From: Fictibacillus fluitans
Lineage (GTDB): Bacteria > Bacillota > Bacilli > Bacillales > Fictibacillaceae
DNA length: 64,000 nt
Assembly (NCBI RefSeq): GCF_030418125.1
Contig: NZ_JAUHTR010000004.1
Coordinates: 232,269 to 296,268 of the forward strand
Direction: 5' to 3'
The first letter of the stretch is position 1; every line of letters starts with the position of its first letter. This document shows, one piece after another, positions 31,163-40,843 of this stretch. Under the pieces are notes generated by a model, which saw only the letters and a program-made list of their open reading frames with translations, did not search any database and had not been told where the DNA came from. The position numbers and the translations under genes are program-made.

Positions 31163-33841
31163 ATGAACGCTAAAAAAACAGCACAATGGACAGCACTGCT
31201 GCTTGTATTTGCGCTGGTGGCAGGATTTTTTGCACCAGTTACCGGACAAGTGGCAAATGCTCAAGGTTCGACATCACTTGAAAAAGCAGCACCACTGAAA
31301 AAAGGGAAAGAAATTAACAGTTCTTTTGACGCACCTGAACAAACACAATGGTACAAAATCACTCCGGAAAAGGATGAAATTCAAAAGGATTCCCATATGG
31401 AAATCTCGCTTGCGGGTGAGGGCAGCCTTAACATTTCCGCGTATTCCAGTATTGAAAATGCGGCTAATGACCAAACATTTGATTTATACCGGGGATTTAC
31501 CACTCCGGATGAGCCGGTAACGCTCGAAATGCCGCATGCGTGGAAGGGACCTTATTACATAAAGGTGGAATACCTTGGAGAAGATCCCGAAGCCGAGGAA
31601 CCACCAGCTGCCGATGAGCAGGAAAAGGTGAATTACAGCATTGGCTATAAAGGCGTAAAGCATCCTCCTGCAACGGAACAAGCGGGAGAAGAATGCCCGG
31701 TTGAAATGAGTGCCGGACAGAAAAAGTCGGGAGCCGCATTGCTGACCCAGCTCCGCCAGCTTCGTGATGGCCTGCTTTCCCAAACAGACGAGGGAAAATC
31801 ACTTTCTTCTCTATACTACAAAACCGCTCCGTTTTTGGTAGGGAAAATGATGCTTCATAAAGATCTTCGCGAGGACGTTTACAACCATCTTGTGGCGCTA
31901 AAGCCATTATTCAATGAACTGGCCGAAAATGGATCAGCAAGCACGTATGTGTTATCCGGCAAGGATCAGACGGCCATCCAGGAGCTATACAAAATCGCGC
32001 TGGATGCAGCACCGGACAAGTATAAAAAAGATATCGAAAAGATTGGCAAGCAGGCAGGCATCAATGCCCTTAAAGGCAAAAACCTTTCCGACCTGCTGGA
32101 AAAAACCAATCTCATTCCAGAAAGCACAAAGGATGTAACGAGCAAGCTTATTGTAAAAATGAAAGATGGATACACAAGCAAATCATTGAATCAAAAGCTG
32201 CAAACGTTCGGAATCCAGTCCACCGCCCGTTCAGCATTTCAATCTCAACACAAAATGAATAACAACATGTATGTGGTCAAAGTGGATGGAGCAAAAGCTT
32301 CAGGCACATACAGCGCGACCTCCAATAGCGCAAAAACTTCAGTAAAGGCCGCCGCGGCCGCCCTTTCCAAACTGCCTGGCGTTGAATTTGCCGAGCCTGT
32401 GCAGCGCTACCATTCACTGGCCAATGATGTGGAATATTCCTATCAATGGTCATTAAAGAACAAAGGTACAGATGGAGGCATCAAGGGAGCCGACATTAAT
32501 TATGAATCAGCGTCCAAACTGGTAGACCCAAAAGCGAAGGATACCTTAATCGCTGTTGTTGATACCGGAGTGGATTACACCCTCGCTGATTTAAGCAATA
32601 AAGTACGCAGCGATATCGGAAAGAACTTTGTTACTCCGGATGCAGCTCCGCTCGATGATATGGGGCACGGAACACACGTCTCCGGCATTATCGCGGCACA
32701 AGCCGACAATGGGTACTCCATGGCGGGCATTGACCAAAAAGCGAAAATTCTTCCGGTAAAAGTACTGGATGCTTCTGGTTCCGGTGATACGGAGCAAATC
32801 GCAATGGGCATCATGTATGCCGCTGATAAAGGCGCGAAAGTCATCAACCTCAGTCTTGGGGGAGGCTATAGCCGTGTCCTTGAATACGCGATGAAGTATG
32901 CTTCTGACAAAGGAGCAGCCATCGTCGTGGCAACCGGCAATGATGGAACATCCCAAGTGAGCTACCCGGGCTCATCCAAATATGCAATTGGAGTCGGGGC
33001 GACCAATAAGCTGGACGTTGTAGCTGACTACTCCAACTACGGATCAGGACTGGATCTTGTTGCACCAGGCTCCAATATCCCAAGCCTGGTGCCAAACGGA
33101 AATGTCACGCTCATGTCAGGCACATCGATGGCCACGCCGCATGTTGCTGCAGTAGCAGGAATGCTGCTTTCTGAAAATCCTCGTCTCAAAGCGAAGGATG
33201 TTGAACGAATTCTGACAGAGACAGCCGATGACATTGCCTTCGGCGAAGTAGATAATCCAGGAGATGAATACGAAGAACCATCCAAGCCGGCACCGGGCTA
33301 TGACACAGCTTCCGGACATGGCAGACTCGATGCGTTCAAAGCATTAAGCGCTGTTGAACTGAATGCAAAAGTGAACCCGGTTCTTGATAATATGAACAAG
33401 GTATCCGGCGTTGCAAGCATTGGTTCAAAAGTGACCGTGAAAAACGGCAGTAAGACACTGGGCAAGGCCACCGTTTCAAAAACAGGAACATTTACCGCCA
33501 ACGTACCGGTTCAAAAGGCGAACCAGGTGCTTCACGTAGAGATTGCCAAAGGTGCGGCAAAAACGGCCCTTAAGGCAGTCGTCAAAAAAGCACCGGCACC
33601 TGACATGCCGAAGGTAAGCAAAGTAACGGCGAAGTCTGTGGCTGTCAAAGGAAACTCCGTTGCCGATGGAACCATCAAAGTAAAAGATAAGAAGAAAAAA
33701 GTAATTTCCACCGCAAAAGTGAGCTCAAAAGGCACGTTCTCCGCAAAAATCAAGAAACAAAAGAAAGGCACGGTTCTTTACGTCACCGTAACCGATCTTG
33801 CCAAACGCGAGAGCAAAGCCACTAAAGTGACAGTGAAGTAA
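31163..33841 (+). CDS. Secreted subtilisin-like serine protease with I9-like propeptide and C-terminal Ig-like repeats
   Basis: An 892-residue exported S8 peptidase, starting at the ATG at 31163 with AGGAGG seven bases upstream. The signal peptide spans about 1-35 (ALLLVFALVAGFF, cleavage near ANAQG). A pre-peptidase-like beta domain (about 40-180) and a helical region follow. An I9-type propeptide runs about 330-420 (KLIVKMKDGYTSKSLNQKL to VEFAEPV). The catalytic triad is Asp467 (VVDTGVDYT), His502 (GHGTHVSG) and Ser655 (SGTSMATPHVA). The C-terminus carries two Ig-like modules of the GSKVTVKNGSKTLGKATV / GTIKVKDKKKKVISTAKV type, rich in Lys and probably wall- or polymer-binding. A terminator follows. 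Confidence 0.94.
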   Translation: MNAKKTAQWTALLLVFALVAGFFAPVTGQVANAQGSTSLEKAAPLKKGKEINSSFDAPEQTQWYKITPEKDEIQKDSHMEISLAGEGSLNISAYSSIENAANDQTFDLYRGFTTPDEPVTLEMPHAWKGPYYIKVEYLGEDPEAEEPPAADEQEKVNYSIGYKGVKHPPATEQAGEECPVEMSAGQKKSGAALLTQLRQLRDGLLSQTDEGKSLSSLYYKTAPFLVGKMMLHKDLREDVYNHLVALKPLFNELAENGSASTYVLSGKDQTAIQELYKIALDAAPDKYKKDIEKIGKQAGINALKGKNLSDLLEKTNLIPESTKDVTSKLIVKMKDGYTSKSLNQKLQTFGIQSTARSAFQSQHKMNNNMYVVKVDGAKASGTYSATSNSAKTSVKAAAAALSKLPGVEFAEPVQRYHSLANDVEYSYQWSLKNKGTDGGIKGADINYESASKLVDPKAKDTLIAVVDTGVDYTLADLSNKVRSDIGKNFVTPDAAPLDDMGHGTHVSGIIAAQADNGYSMAGIDQKAKILPVKVLDASGSGDTEQIAMGIMYAADKGAKVINLSLGGGYSRVLEYAMKYASDKGAAIVVATGNDGTSQVSYPGSSKYAIGVGATNKLDVVADYSNYGSGLDLVAPGSNIPSLVPNGNVTLMSGTSMATPHVAAVAGMLLSENPRLKAKDVERILTETADDIAFGEVDNPGDEYEEPSKPAPGYDTASGHGRLDAFKALSAVELNAKVNPVLDNMNKVSGVASIGSKVTVKNGSKTLGKATVSKTGTFTANVPVQKANQVLHVEIAKGAAKTALKAVVKKAPAPDMPKVSKVTAKSVAVKGNSVADGTIKVKDKKKKVISTAKVSSKGTFSAKIKKQKKGTVLYVTVTDLAKRESKATKVTVK

Positions 33842-33846
33842 TAAGG

Positions 33847-33891
33847 AAACCCCCAGCATCCTCCGGCTGATCCGGAGTGCAGGGGGTTTTT
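33847..33891 (+). terminator. Intrinsic terminator after the secreted subtilase
   Basis: AAACCCCC pairs with GGGGGTTTTT; inside, CTCCGG pairs with CCGGAG. A T-run follows. Confidence 0.92.
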
Positions 33892-33908
33892 CATTTGATG
33901 GAGTCGGG

Positions 33909-34001
33909 TTTTGAAAATAAAAAGGCTGTTTTTGAAAATGAATGGTGCACTTTTGAACATAAATCAGCTTTTTTGAAAACAAATGAGGGTGATTTGAAAG
34001 T
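33909..34001. repeat. Five-unit roughly 21-bp array, core TTTTGAAAAT
   Basis: The G of TTTGAA falls at 33913, 33934, 33955, 33975 and 33996, giving spacings of 21, 21, 20 and 21. The core TTTTGAAAAT is kept and the remaining 11 bases vary. The array starts 18 bases after a terminator and fills the gap to the convergent GH84 gene. Confidence 0.82.
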
Positions 34002-34012
34002 AATTCCCTCGA

Positions 34013-35905
34013 TCAGTAAATGGTCGGTGCTGGAGAGTCCGCTTTTGTGCCTTCATTCAATGCATCATGGCCAAGAACTCTGTTAATGAAAGAGTTCATC
34101 GCGCTTAAACTCAATTTTTTCGGGATAGACACCAGTTTTTCGACGAGACTTTCAAGAATGACTCTCTGAGTGTCCGCCTGAGAAGCATCACCCTCCTTTT
34201 CCATCAGAACAAGCTGCACCGCCGCTTCTCCAGCGGCACCATACAAGGACAGCTTGATTAAATAGGGCTCTGTTTCCCTCAGAAAATTCGAATTACCCAA
34301 CTGCTGAAGCTGATTTGGTACATTTTTCAGCTCGAGGAACTGGTGGAGCAGCTCATTTGCCTCCGCCCCAATAGCTCTCTTTTCCTTTTGTTTCCAAAAA
34401 GCGTCCATAAGTGGCTCCAACTTGAGAGAAAGCGGCTCTTTATGGTTGTTTAAGAGACTGCCATAACAGCTTTCTACAAACAGTCTCAGGGCATTCATTT
34501 CTCTGCCGCCCGAAAACTCTAATAGACTTTTTTGCAGTGATTCCTCGGGCTCATAACCCGTTGGATTCCACATATACTCTGCCATGGTATACAGCGGAAT
34601 TTTTGAAGCCTCTGCCTCATTCATTGGATTGGCTGTTATCCCGATGATTTCAGTTTCCTTATACAACTCTGCATCTCTGCCATAAAGCGGCGCAAGGAAA
34701 AGCCGGTTGCGGTCAAAATCATTTACGGGATAATTGTCCCAGATTAATAGCGGATGCTGAAAGATACCGTGAATACATTGGGCATCCTTGACACGGATGG
34801 ATGGAGCGACTACGCCTATTCCGGTCCATTGTACGATAATATCCGGCTGCACGAGTGCAGCAAATCGTTCCCGGTAAGGAGAAGTGCCTTCTTCATAATA
34901 TTCAGTCGGTACGGTGATTAACGGCTTTGCCCCAGGATGTGTTTTTATAAATTCCTCATTAAAACGATTGAGAAGGAAAGCCTGTGCTGCAGCAGAAGGA
35001 TTATGGTCTCCTCCAAATTTTTCTTTGTCCTTTGGAAAACGGAGGGCGGGATCAATATCATCCAGATAAAGAGCAAATGACCGCACCCCAATATCCCAGA
35101 CTGCCTGCGCCTTATTAATCAGCTTCTGAAATTCCGAATCATCTGAAAAGGTGATACTGTTGCCTGGTGAGATGGCAAATGTAAAGGTAATATGGTTCCT
35201 TTTTGCGGCATCAACCAGCTGCTTGATTTCCGCCATTTTGTCCTGTGGATAGGGAGTCCGCCATTTTTCACGGTGGTAAGGATCATCTTTTGGTGCATAC
35301 ACGTATGCATTCATCTTGTGCTTACTGTAAAAAGAAAACTGGTTTAGGCGTTCTTCATGTGACCATGGCGGGCCATAAAATCCCTCGATCACTCCCCGAA
35401 CAGGCATGGACGGCCAATCATACACCGTTACGGAAGGGATCCATCCGAGAGGGTCTTTCTTAAAAATGAGCTGGCTGAAGGTTTGAGAGGCATAAAAAAT
35501 TCCATTCTCATCCATTCCGGCCAAAACAATCATATGAGTGCCGGAATTCGTGGAGCCGGCTGCCAGCACATAGCCTTCAGCATGAAAACCTTCAGCTGTT
35601 GTAGCCCCAAGAAGATCCAACGCATCAGAAACGGTCTGGTTTTCCAGGAATTTCCCCATATAAATCACGACGGGCATGGCTGTGGCCGCTATGCCGCCTT
35701 CCGGGGGTGTGCTTCTGATTTCCACTTCCTTTACCCCTGCATGATAGAGGGCAGTTTCGACTTGCAGCAATGCCGCAGGGGGAGTGTCCATGCCCGTTAC
35801 AAGCCAAACGACAGGTGAAAGAGCAAAGCCGTCTTCGTGAATATTTACTGCTTGCGGTACAGGTGATAAAAGGCTGCCTTCATTTTCGGGCATCCGACTG
35901 ATCAT
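34013..35905 (-). CDS. GH84 family beta-N-acetylglucosaminidase (hyaluronidase/O-GlcNAcase-like)
   Basis: A 630-residue glycoside hydrolase of the NagJ/O-GlcNAcase type. An N-terminal GH20b-like domain (about 10-150) precedes the GH84 barrel, which opens with VRGVIEGFYGPPWSHEERL. KMNAYVYAPKDDPYHREKWR, the substrate-assisted catalytic pair Asp282-Asp283 in LYLDDIDP, and FIKTHPGAKPLITVPTEYYEEG follow, then helical C-terminal parts. It removes terminal beta-GlcNAc. I see no signal peptide, unusual for bacterial GH84, so it may act in the cytoplasm on imported glycans. AAAGGAG lies upstream of the ATG. It is the last of three leftward genes, 30 bases behind the larger propeller gene. Confidence 0.94.
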   Translation of the reverse strand: MISRMPENEGSLLSPVPQAVNIHEDGFALSPVVWLVTGMDTPPAALLQVETALYHAGVKEVEIRSTPPEGGIAATAMPVVIYMGKFLENQTVSDALDLLGATTAEGFHAEGYVLAAGSTNSGTHMIVLAGMDENGIFYASQTFSQLIFKKDPLGWIPSVTVYDWPSMPVRGVIEGFYGPPWSHEERLNQFSFYSKHKMNAYVYAPKDDPYHREKWRTPYPQDKMAEIKQLVDAAKRNHITFTFAISPGNSITFSDDSEFQKLINKAQAVWDIGVRSFALYLDDIDPALRFPKDKEKFGGDHNPSAAAQAFLLNRFNEEFIKTHPGAKPLITVPTEYYEEGTSPYRERFAALVQPDIIVQWTGIGVVAPSIRVKDAQCIHGIFQHPLLIWDNYPVNDFDRNRLFLAPLYGRDAELYKETEIIGITANPMNEAEASKIPLYTMAEYMWNPTGYEPEESLQKSLLEFSGGREMNALRLFVESCYGSLLNNHKEPLSLKLEPLMDAFWKQKEKRAIGAEANELLHQFLELKNVPNQLQQLGNSNFLRETEPYLIKLSLYGAAGEAAVQLVLMEKEGDASQADTQRVILESLVEKLVSIPKKLSLSAMNSFINRVLGHDALNEGTKADSPAPTIY

Positions 35906-35935
35906 TTTTAACCCACTCCTTTGTTAATAGGGGCA

Positions 35936-38443
35936 TTATTCTTCCAACGTTAATTTAGAAAGCTTGATGTCATCATAATAAGACGTGGTCATCGCATAAG
36001 CAGTGGTATAAGCCAGTACCTTGGCGGTGGCTGCTTTTTCTGGAACCTTTGCTGTCACCGTTACTTTTTGCCAATGGTTATAGCCCGATTCGGTGTGGAC
36101 AGGTGTGGAGGAAACTTCTTTTCCATCTTTGTCATAATACCGCAGCATAAAGCTTGAAAGGCCTTCTTTTAAATAAAGCTGAGTCTGTGCTTTCAGGACC
36201 TGGCCAAACTGGACCTTTACCGGATGGCTCGTCAGGGCTACGGACTTCTTTCGGGACGTATCGACAAGCTTTAAGCTGTTTCTGCCTTTTTTATGTTTTT
36301 CACTCGTTAAACTGAACTGAACTTCGCTGTCAGCAGCAAACATGGATGCCCATCCCGGTACACGATCATGTATCATGGGGATTTCGAACCCGCTGTTTGT
36401 CAGATGGACAGGCTTTACTTTTGAAATGTGATCCACTTCGATTTTATACAGCAGTGTGCGGTTGGAGGCCAGGGAGTAGTAGATGTCTCCATCATCACCA
36501 ATGGAAAATGAATAAGCATTTGTGATCTTTTGGCTGTCCAGGGTGTCAGGATCAATGGCTGTCAGGTTGCCGCCTGTGAAATTGGCAAACAGCAAGCCGT
36601 CTGACCATTTAAGATCAATGGATCCCCATGCATCCTCAGGGAGTACGCCATCAGGATACACCTTCTTGCTTTTAACAACGTTTAGTGTTTCTGGATCCAG
36701 AGCGAAGATAGCATTTTTTACGGCTCCCCATAGCAGTCCGTCTGGTCCAATAGAAAGCTCTCCGATCAGGTGGGGTTTTTCAATTCCTTCGATGTTCAAT
36801 GAAACTTCTTTGATTTTCTTTTCATTTTTTACATCCCATACAAAAAGCTTCGCCTCTTCAGCTGTGGGATCAGCTCCAAGGCCACCGGTGATAGACGTCG
36901 AGCCATAGACAAGCCCATCTTTATAAGCGAGGCCAACAACACTCTGGTCCTGTACAACGTTACGGAACACCTTGTACTTCACGCCTTCCGCTTCCGGGTC
37001 ATAAACGGTCAGCGCACCTCCAAGTTCCCCGTAAAACGGTATACTGCCAATAAAGGCTTTCCCCCCGCCTGTGGAAATGGTTTTAATCCTGTTCTGAGAT
37101 TCTCCGAGCACAAACAGTTTTTCAGGATTTTCGCTGGATGGCGGAAGGGCCGGATCATAAGCGCGGATGTCACCTGACGGATACACACCCATCAGCATCT
37201 TATTCCCGAGCGGGGCCATACTGTCGCCCTGCCCAAGGTTAAACGGCGTTACTTTTCCTGTCACTGGATTGTATTGTGCGCCTTTTGACGTCTGCATGCC
37301 GCTGATGTAGAAATTGCCGTCAGGTCCTTTTTCGATCGCCTGCATGACGGTCGGTGTTGACTGAACGAGAGAAGGAAGACGTGTAACCTTTTTGGTTTCC
37401 AAATTAATAATGGTGACATACCCGCTAAAGTTAATGGTCACCAGACTTTTCCCCGGAAGTTCAGGCGTATTGAATTCCACCCAGTCAACTCCCCGGAAAC
37501 CGCTTTCATATTCAATGCCTGTATCTTCAATTTTTAAAGTGGCGAGATCTACTGTCCTCAATTTATTGTCCGTGGTCATAAAGTAGACTTTATTGTTAAG
37601 TGATTGTTCTTCTACGTGTAAGCCGCGGACATTTGGAATGGTGACATCAAGCCATTTCTTTTCCTGCGTGTCATAAATAAATCCGTTGCTGGAAAGCTCA
37701 TAGCGTGCAAAAAGGTAGCGGTCATCCACCTTTTCCAGGTCATAAATATGGCCAGGTTCGCCAATAGCTTTGGAGATGTCCTCCCTTTCGCCGGTTTTCA
37801 TGTTGTAGCGGACGATTTGCCCATGGCCGGTTCCGGAATAAATGTTATCGCCGATCACCGCCAGTGAGCGGATATATTCCTGTGACACAGCTCCAATCAT
37901 CCGGCCGTAATCCGTTACCTTTTTGGCTTCGGGATCATATTTAAACACTTTACCGCCAGGGTAGGTTCCAACAAATACTTCTCCCTTTTCATTGGAAGTA
38001 ATGGAGAACGCAAACGATTCTCCGGGAAACTTGTAAACCAACTCGGCTTTTTTGGTGACAGGGGAGTATCTCCATAATTTCGCTCCACCGCCCTCGGTGG
38101 CAACGTAGAGGTCACCGTTCGGAACAACTTCATGTGCCCATGAGTTTTCCGAGTTCTCAAGGTCAATAACCCGCTTGAGCTTATAATCTTCAATATCAAG
38201 CACGTTTAATTTGGCGGGAAAGCCTTTGGTTGTCGTATACATGACGCGGTGTCCATCTTCCGTTCCGACAGCGCCGTTAAAAATGGAGATGGCCTGGTTC
38301 AGAGGGGCAGTCAGCTTTTGAGGTTCGCCAAAGTAAGTCCTCGCTAATTTACCGGAACTCTTGGCAGACGCCTGTTGGGTGAAGCCAAGACCTAAACCAA
38401 ACAGAATCACAAGAGATAAACAGAGTGAAATCCACCTTTTCAA
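35936..38443 (-). CDS. Secreted beta-propeller protein with C-terminal carbohydrate-binding-like domain
   Basis: An 835-residue exported protein with a signal peptide (LCLSLVILFGLGLGFTQQASA). Roughly residues 30-670 are repeated four-strand blades, as in PQQ/WD-like propellers: GKVFKYDPEAKKVTDYGRM, GQIVRYNMKTGEREDISKA, LFVWDVKNEKK and others. The last 150 residues (LTNSGFEIPMIHDRVPGWASM onward) are a jelly-roll of the CBM4/9 type. The start is a TTG with AGGAGG eight bases upstream. It is a paralogue of the next upstream gene (for example GGALTVYDPEAEG against GGALTVLNEETES). Its location in the GH84 operon suggests a role in glycan binding or degradation outside the cell; no catalytic residues are recognisable. 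Confidence 0.85.
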   Translation of the reverse strand: MKRWISLCLSLVILFGLGLGFTQQASAKSSGKLARTYFGEPQKLTAPLNQAISIFNGAVGTEDGHRVMYTTTKGFPAKLNVLDIEDYKLKRVIDLENSENSWAHEVVPNGDLYVATEGGGAKLWRYSPVTKKAELVYKFPGESFAFSITSNEKGEVFVGTYPGGKVFKYDPEAKKVTDYGRMIGAVSQEYIRSLAVIGDNIYSGTGHGQIVRYNMKTGEREDISKAIGEPGHIYDLEKVDDRYLFARYELSSNGFIYDTQEKKWLDVTIPNVRGLHVEEQSLNNKVYFMTTDNKLRTVDLATLKIEDTGIEYESGFRGVDWVEFNTPELPGKSLVTINFSGYVTIINLETKKVTRLPSLVQSTPTVMQAIEKGPDGNFYISGMQTSKGAQYNPVTGKVTPFNLGQGDSMAPLGNKMLMGVYPSGDIRAYDPALPPSSENPEKLFVLGESQNRIKTISTGGGKAFIGSIPFYGELGGALTVYDPEAEGVKYKVFRNVVQDQSVVGLAYKDGLVYGSTSITGGLGADPTAEEAKLFVWDVKNEKKIKEVSLNIEGIEKPHLIGELSIGPDGLLWGAVKNAIFALDPETLNVVKSKKVYPDGVLPEDAWGSIDLKWSDGLLFANFTGGNLTAIDPDTLDSQKITNAYSFSIGDDGDIYYSLASNRTLLYKIEVDHISKVKPVHLTNSGFEIPMIHDRVPGWASMFAADSEVQFSLTSEKHKKGRNSLKLVDTSRKKSVALTSHPVKVQFGQVLKAQTQLYLKEGLSSFMLRYYDKDGKEVSSTPVHTESGYNHWQKVTVTAKVPEKAATAKVLAYTTAYAMTTSYYDDIKLSKLTLEE

Positions 38444-38470
38444 AAAAATCTCCTCCTTCTTTACATTCGT

Positions 38471-40453
38471 TTAACGGGTGTAACGGTATAAATCCGTTCC
38501 TCTGGAAAAGTAAAAGTTCCCTTCCCGGTCCTTCGCATAAAGCGAGGCATCCTCATCAAGAATTTCGGTTTCCCATGTCTCGGGATTGAACTTGAACAGC
38601 TTGCCAAGCGTTGTGCCGTAAAAGTTTCCGTCTGCATCATAATCAAGGAAGACGCCTCTCCAATAATGGCCAATGCTGCTCCAGCCGAACGGAAAGAGCT
38701 CCTTGGACATGATCACCTGCTTAGTGGAGGGATCAAATTTAAAAATCTTGCCGGGGCTCATGCCCCACAGGTAGCCGTTCTTATCAAACGAAAGGGCGCC
38801 AATGGCTTTTTCACCAGGAAGCGGTGAGATTTCAAACCGTTTCGTATTTGTAGCAGGATCATAGGCAAATAACTTGCCTTCCGATTCCGTAGGCGTTGAT
38901 CCAAGTCCGCCAAATACACTTGTTCCTCCATAAACAATTCCGTCGTTATAAGAGAGGGAAATGATGCTTTGATTGCTGACAATGTTGGAGTGAACGTGAT
39001 AGCTTTCCGTCTCCTCATTAAGAACCGTCAGTGCCCCTCCCAGTTTTCCGTAGTCAGGAACCGTGCCGATAAAAAGGTTTCCGTCACCCTTAGCCCAGCC
39101 AAATGGCCGGTCTTGTCCCTCGCTTTTCAGCGAAAAGAGAGCACGTGGGTTAGTGGCCTCCGGAACATTTACAGGGTCATGGTCATACGGTTTATCAGGG
39201 TCATACTTATAGATCACTCCGCCAGTGTACACTCCCAAATAAAGAAACTGGTCCGTTGACAGCATGTTTTCCGCCTGTCCGAAGCCTCTGAATCTCGTAA
39301 ACTCGTGATCCTCAAGAGAATACCTGGTAAATCCTCCGGTCGGATAGCCGCTCGTGTAAATGTTTCCGTCAGGCCCTCTGCCAATCGACTGAATTTCGAC
39401 CGGCTGTCCTTCAATGTCAGCTTCAATGCTCTTTGATTGTCCAGTCGTTGGATTGTAGATCCAGAAGCTGCCGTTATACCTCATACTAACCAGGGTTTTT
39501 CCTTTGAAGCCTGCCCCGGACAACTTCATCCACCCGAATCCTTTATTGCTCCAGCTCTCTTTGTAGCCGGTTGGCGTCAGCTGCTTATCACTTAATCTGT
39601 ACGAATAGAGTTCATCTCCAATATTGAAATAGACAAATCCATTCTCGTCAGGCGGGGAAACACGAGAGCCCTTAACATTTGCAATTTCATCTACCCATTT
39701 CTTCTTTTTTAAATCGTAGACGAGCATCGTGTTGGACGGGGTAAGCCGGGCAAAAAGGAAACCGCGGTAGGCATCAAGATCATACAGATCCTGCTGGTCG
39801 GCAAATTTTTCAGGAAGCGGTATGTTGTTCTTCTTTCCGGTTTCCGGCAGGATTTCGATCAGCTGTGCTTTTTTTACGCCCGTACCGGCGAATACGTGCC
39901 TTTGGGCTACAGCAACACTACGTGTGTAGCCCTGGTCCTCAGCCGCTTGCCCGAAGTCTGTAAATGACTTCTTTTCTGGGTCATACATGAACACTTTGCC
40001 GTTTGGATAGGTTCCGCCAAAAATGCGTCCCAGGTGGTCACTCTGCAGTCTCCAAAGTGCCGTTTCACTCTGAACGGGTTTGCCAAGGTTGGTTACGGCA
40101 TCTGTTTTGGGATCGTACCGGTATAAAAAGGGACCTCCGGCAATATAGACAATTCCATTTGGATCAACAACCATTCCCCAGGCGGAAGCCGCACCATTCA
40201 GCGGATGGCTGGCTATTTTTTTACCATCAACAGGATCAATGATGTTCAGCATCGTTGGGGTTCCGCTTGCTGCAGCATAGATGACCTGGTTTCCATCTGG
40301 TCCTTTTCCATACGCGCTGGAATGAATACCGATATTAAAGTGAGCGGTTCCAAGTCTTTCGGTTTGGCCAACAGCATGTGTTTTCGTTGAAAATGAAAAA
40401 AACGACATAGCAAGCAAACAACAGAGTAACAGGTTTTTATACGATCTTTTCAC
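38471..40453 (-). CDS. Secreted beta-propeller protein, paralogue of the neighbouring gene
   Basis: A 660-residue exported protein with signal peptide LLLCCLLAMSFFSFSTKTHAVG. The whole mature part consists of propeller blades such as GGPFLYRYDPKTDAVTNLGKP, GKVFMYDPEKKSFTDFG and GKIFKFDPSTKQVIMSKELFP. It aligns by eye with the propeller part of the 835-residue neighbour but lacks the terminal jelly-roll. The start codon is GTG with GAGGAGG nine bases upstream, overlapping a spurious ATG-TGA. It is the first gene of the leftward operon, and the gap to the next gene is 27 bases. The function is unknown; lyase-like or ligand-binding propellers of this shape exist. Confidence 0.85.
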   Translation of the reverse strand: MKRSYKNLLLCCLLAMSFFSFSTKTHAVGQTERLGTAHFNIGIHSSAYGKGPDGNQVIYAAASGTPTMLNIIDPVDGKKIASHPLNGAASAWGMVVDPNGIVYIAGGPFLYRYDPKTDAVTNLGKPVQSETALWRLQSDHLGRIFGGTYPNGKVFMYDPEKKSFTDFGQAAEDQGYTRSVAVAQRHVFAGTGVKKAQLIEILPETGKKNNIPLPEKFADQQDLYDLDAYRGFLFARLTPSNTMLVYDLKKKKWVDEIANVKGSRVSPPDENGFVYFNIGDELYSYRLSDKQLTPTGYKESWSNKGFGWMKLSGAGFKGKTLVSMRYNGSFWIYNPTTGQSKSIEADIEGQPVEIQSIGRGPDGNIYTSGYPTGGFTRYSLEDHEFTRFRGFGQAENMLSTDQFLYLGVYTGGVIYKYDPDKPYDHDPVNVPEATNPRALFSLKSEGQDRPFGWAKGDGNLFIGTVPDYGKLGGALTVLNEETESYHVHSNIVSNQSIISLSYNDGIVYGGTSVFGGLGSTPTESEGKLFAYDPATNTKRFEISPLPGEKAIGALSFDKNGYLWGMSPGKIFKFDPSTKQVIMSKELFPFGWSSIGHYWRGVFLDYDADGNFYGTTLGKLFKFNPETWETEILDEDASLYAKDREGNFYFSRGTDLYRYTR

Positions 40454-40718
40454 ATGAAAAAACCTCCTCTTAAAAATTAAACACAGCAGTATTTATTTGG
40501 GTCATATCTGGTTCGTTATTAATCATACAAAAATACCCTTTCTTATCCAATAATATTTTAGAAAATTCAGTCAAATATAAACTTACTTAAATTAGAACCT
40601 GATAAACACAGCGGCCAAGAATTCAGTCAGTACAGGTATTAAAGGCGATTTTAAGCTGAAAACAATGGACTGTCTTTAATGTGGCGATAAATAATAAGAG
40701 ACATTTCTTGTGAATTTG

Positions 40719-40740
40719 CAATGCCAATAAATCAGCATTG
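40719..40740. promoter_or_regulatory. Inverted repeat in the divergent control region
   Basis: CAATGC and GCATTG flank ten bases. It is located about 30 bases upstream of the transporter -35 box. It is a candidate site for the GntR-type or PrpR-N-type regulator encoded in the same operon. Confidence 0.4.
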
Positions 40741-40770
40741 TCTTTAAAATGTCCAAAAATACAGAATATA

Positions 40771-40799
40771 TTGACGATTAATACAACCTCACTTATTCT
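40771..40799 (+). promoter_or_regulatory. SigA-type promoter of the ABC transporter operon
   Basis: TTGACG (40771-40776), 17-base spacer, TATTCT (40794-40799). The predicted start of transcription is about 40806, leaving a leader of about 38 bases with AAGGAGG. Confidence 0.7.
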
Positions 40800-40843
40800 A
40801 AATTCGAGTACCAGTTATGAACCAGAAAAAGGAGGAAGTTGAG

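Larger units (their letters stand above)
40454..40843. other. Divergent control region of the carbohydrate locus
   Basis: This 390-base AT-rich gap separates the leftward glycosidase operon and the rightward transporter operon. It holds the inverted repeat CAATGC-10 nt-GCATTG (40719-40740) and the rightward promoter at 40771-40799. I did not identify the leftward promoter. Confidence 0.6.
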
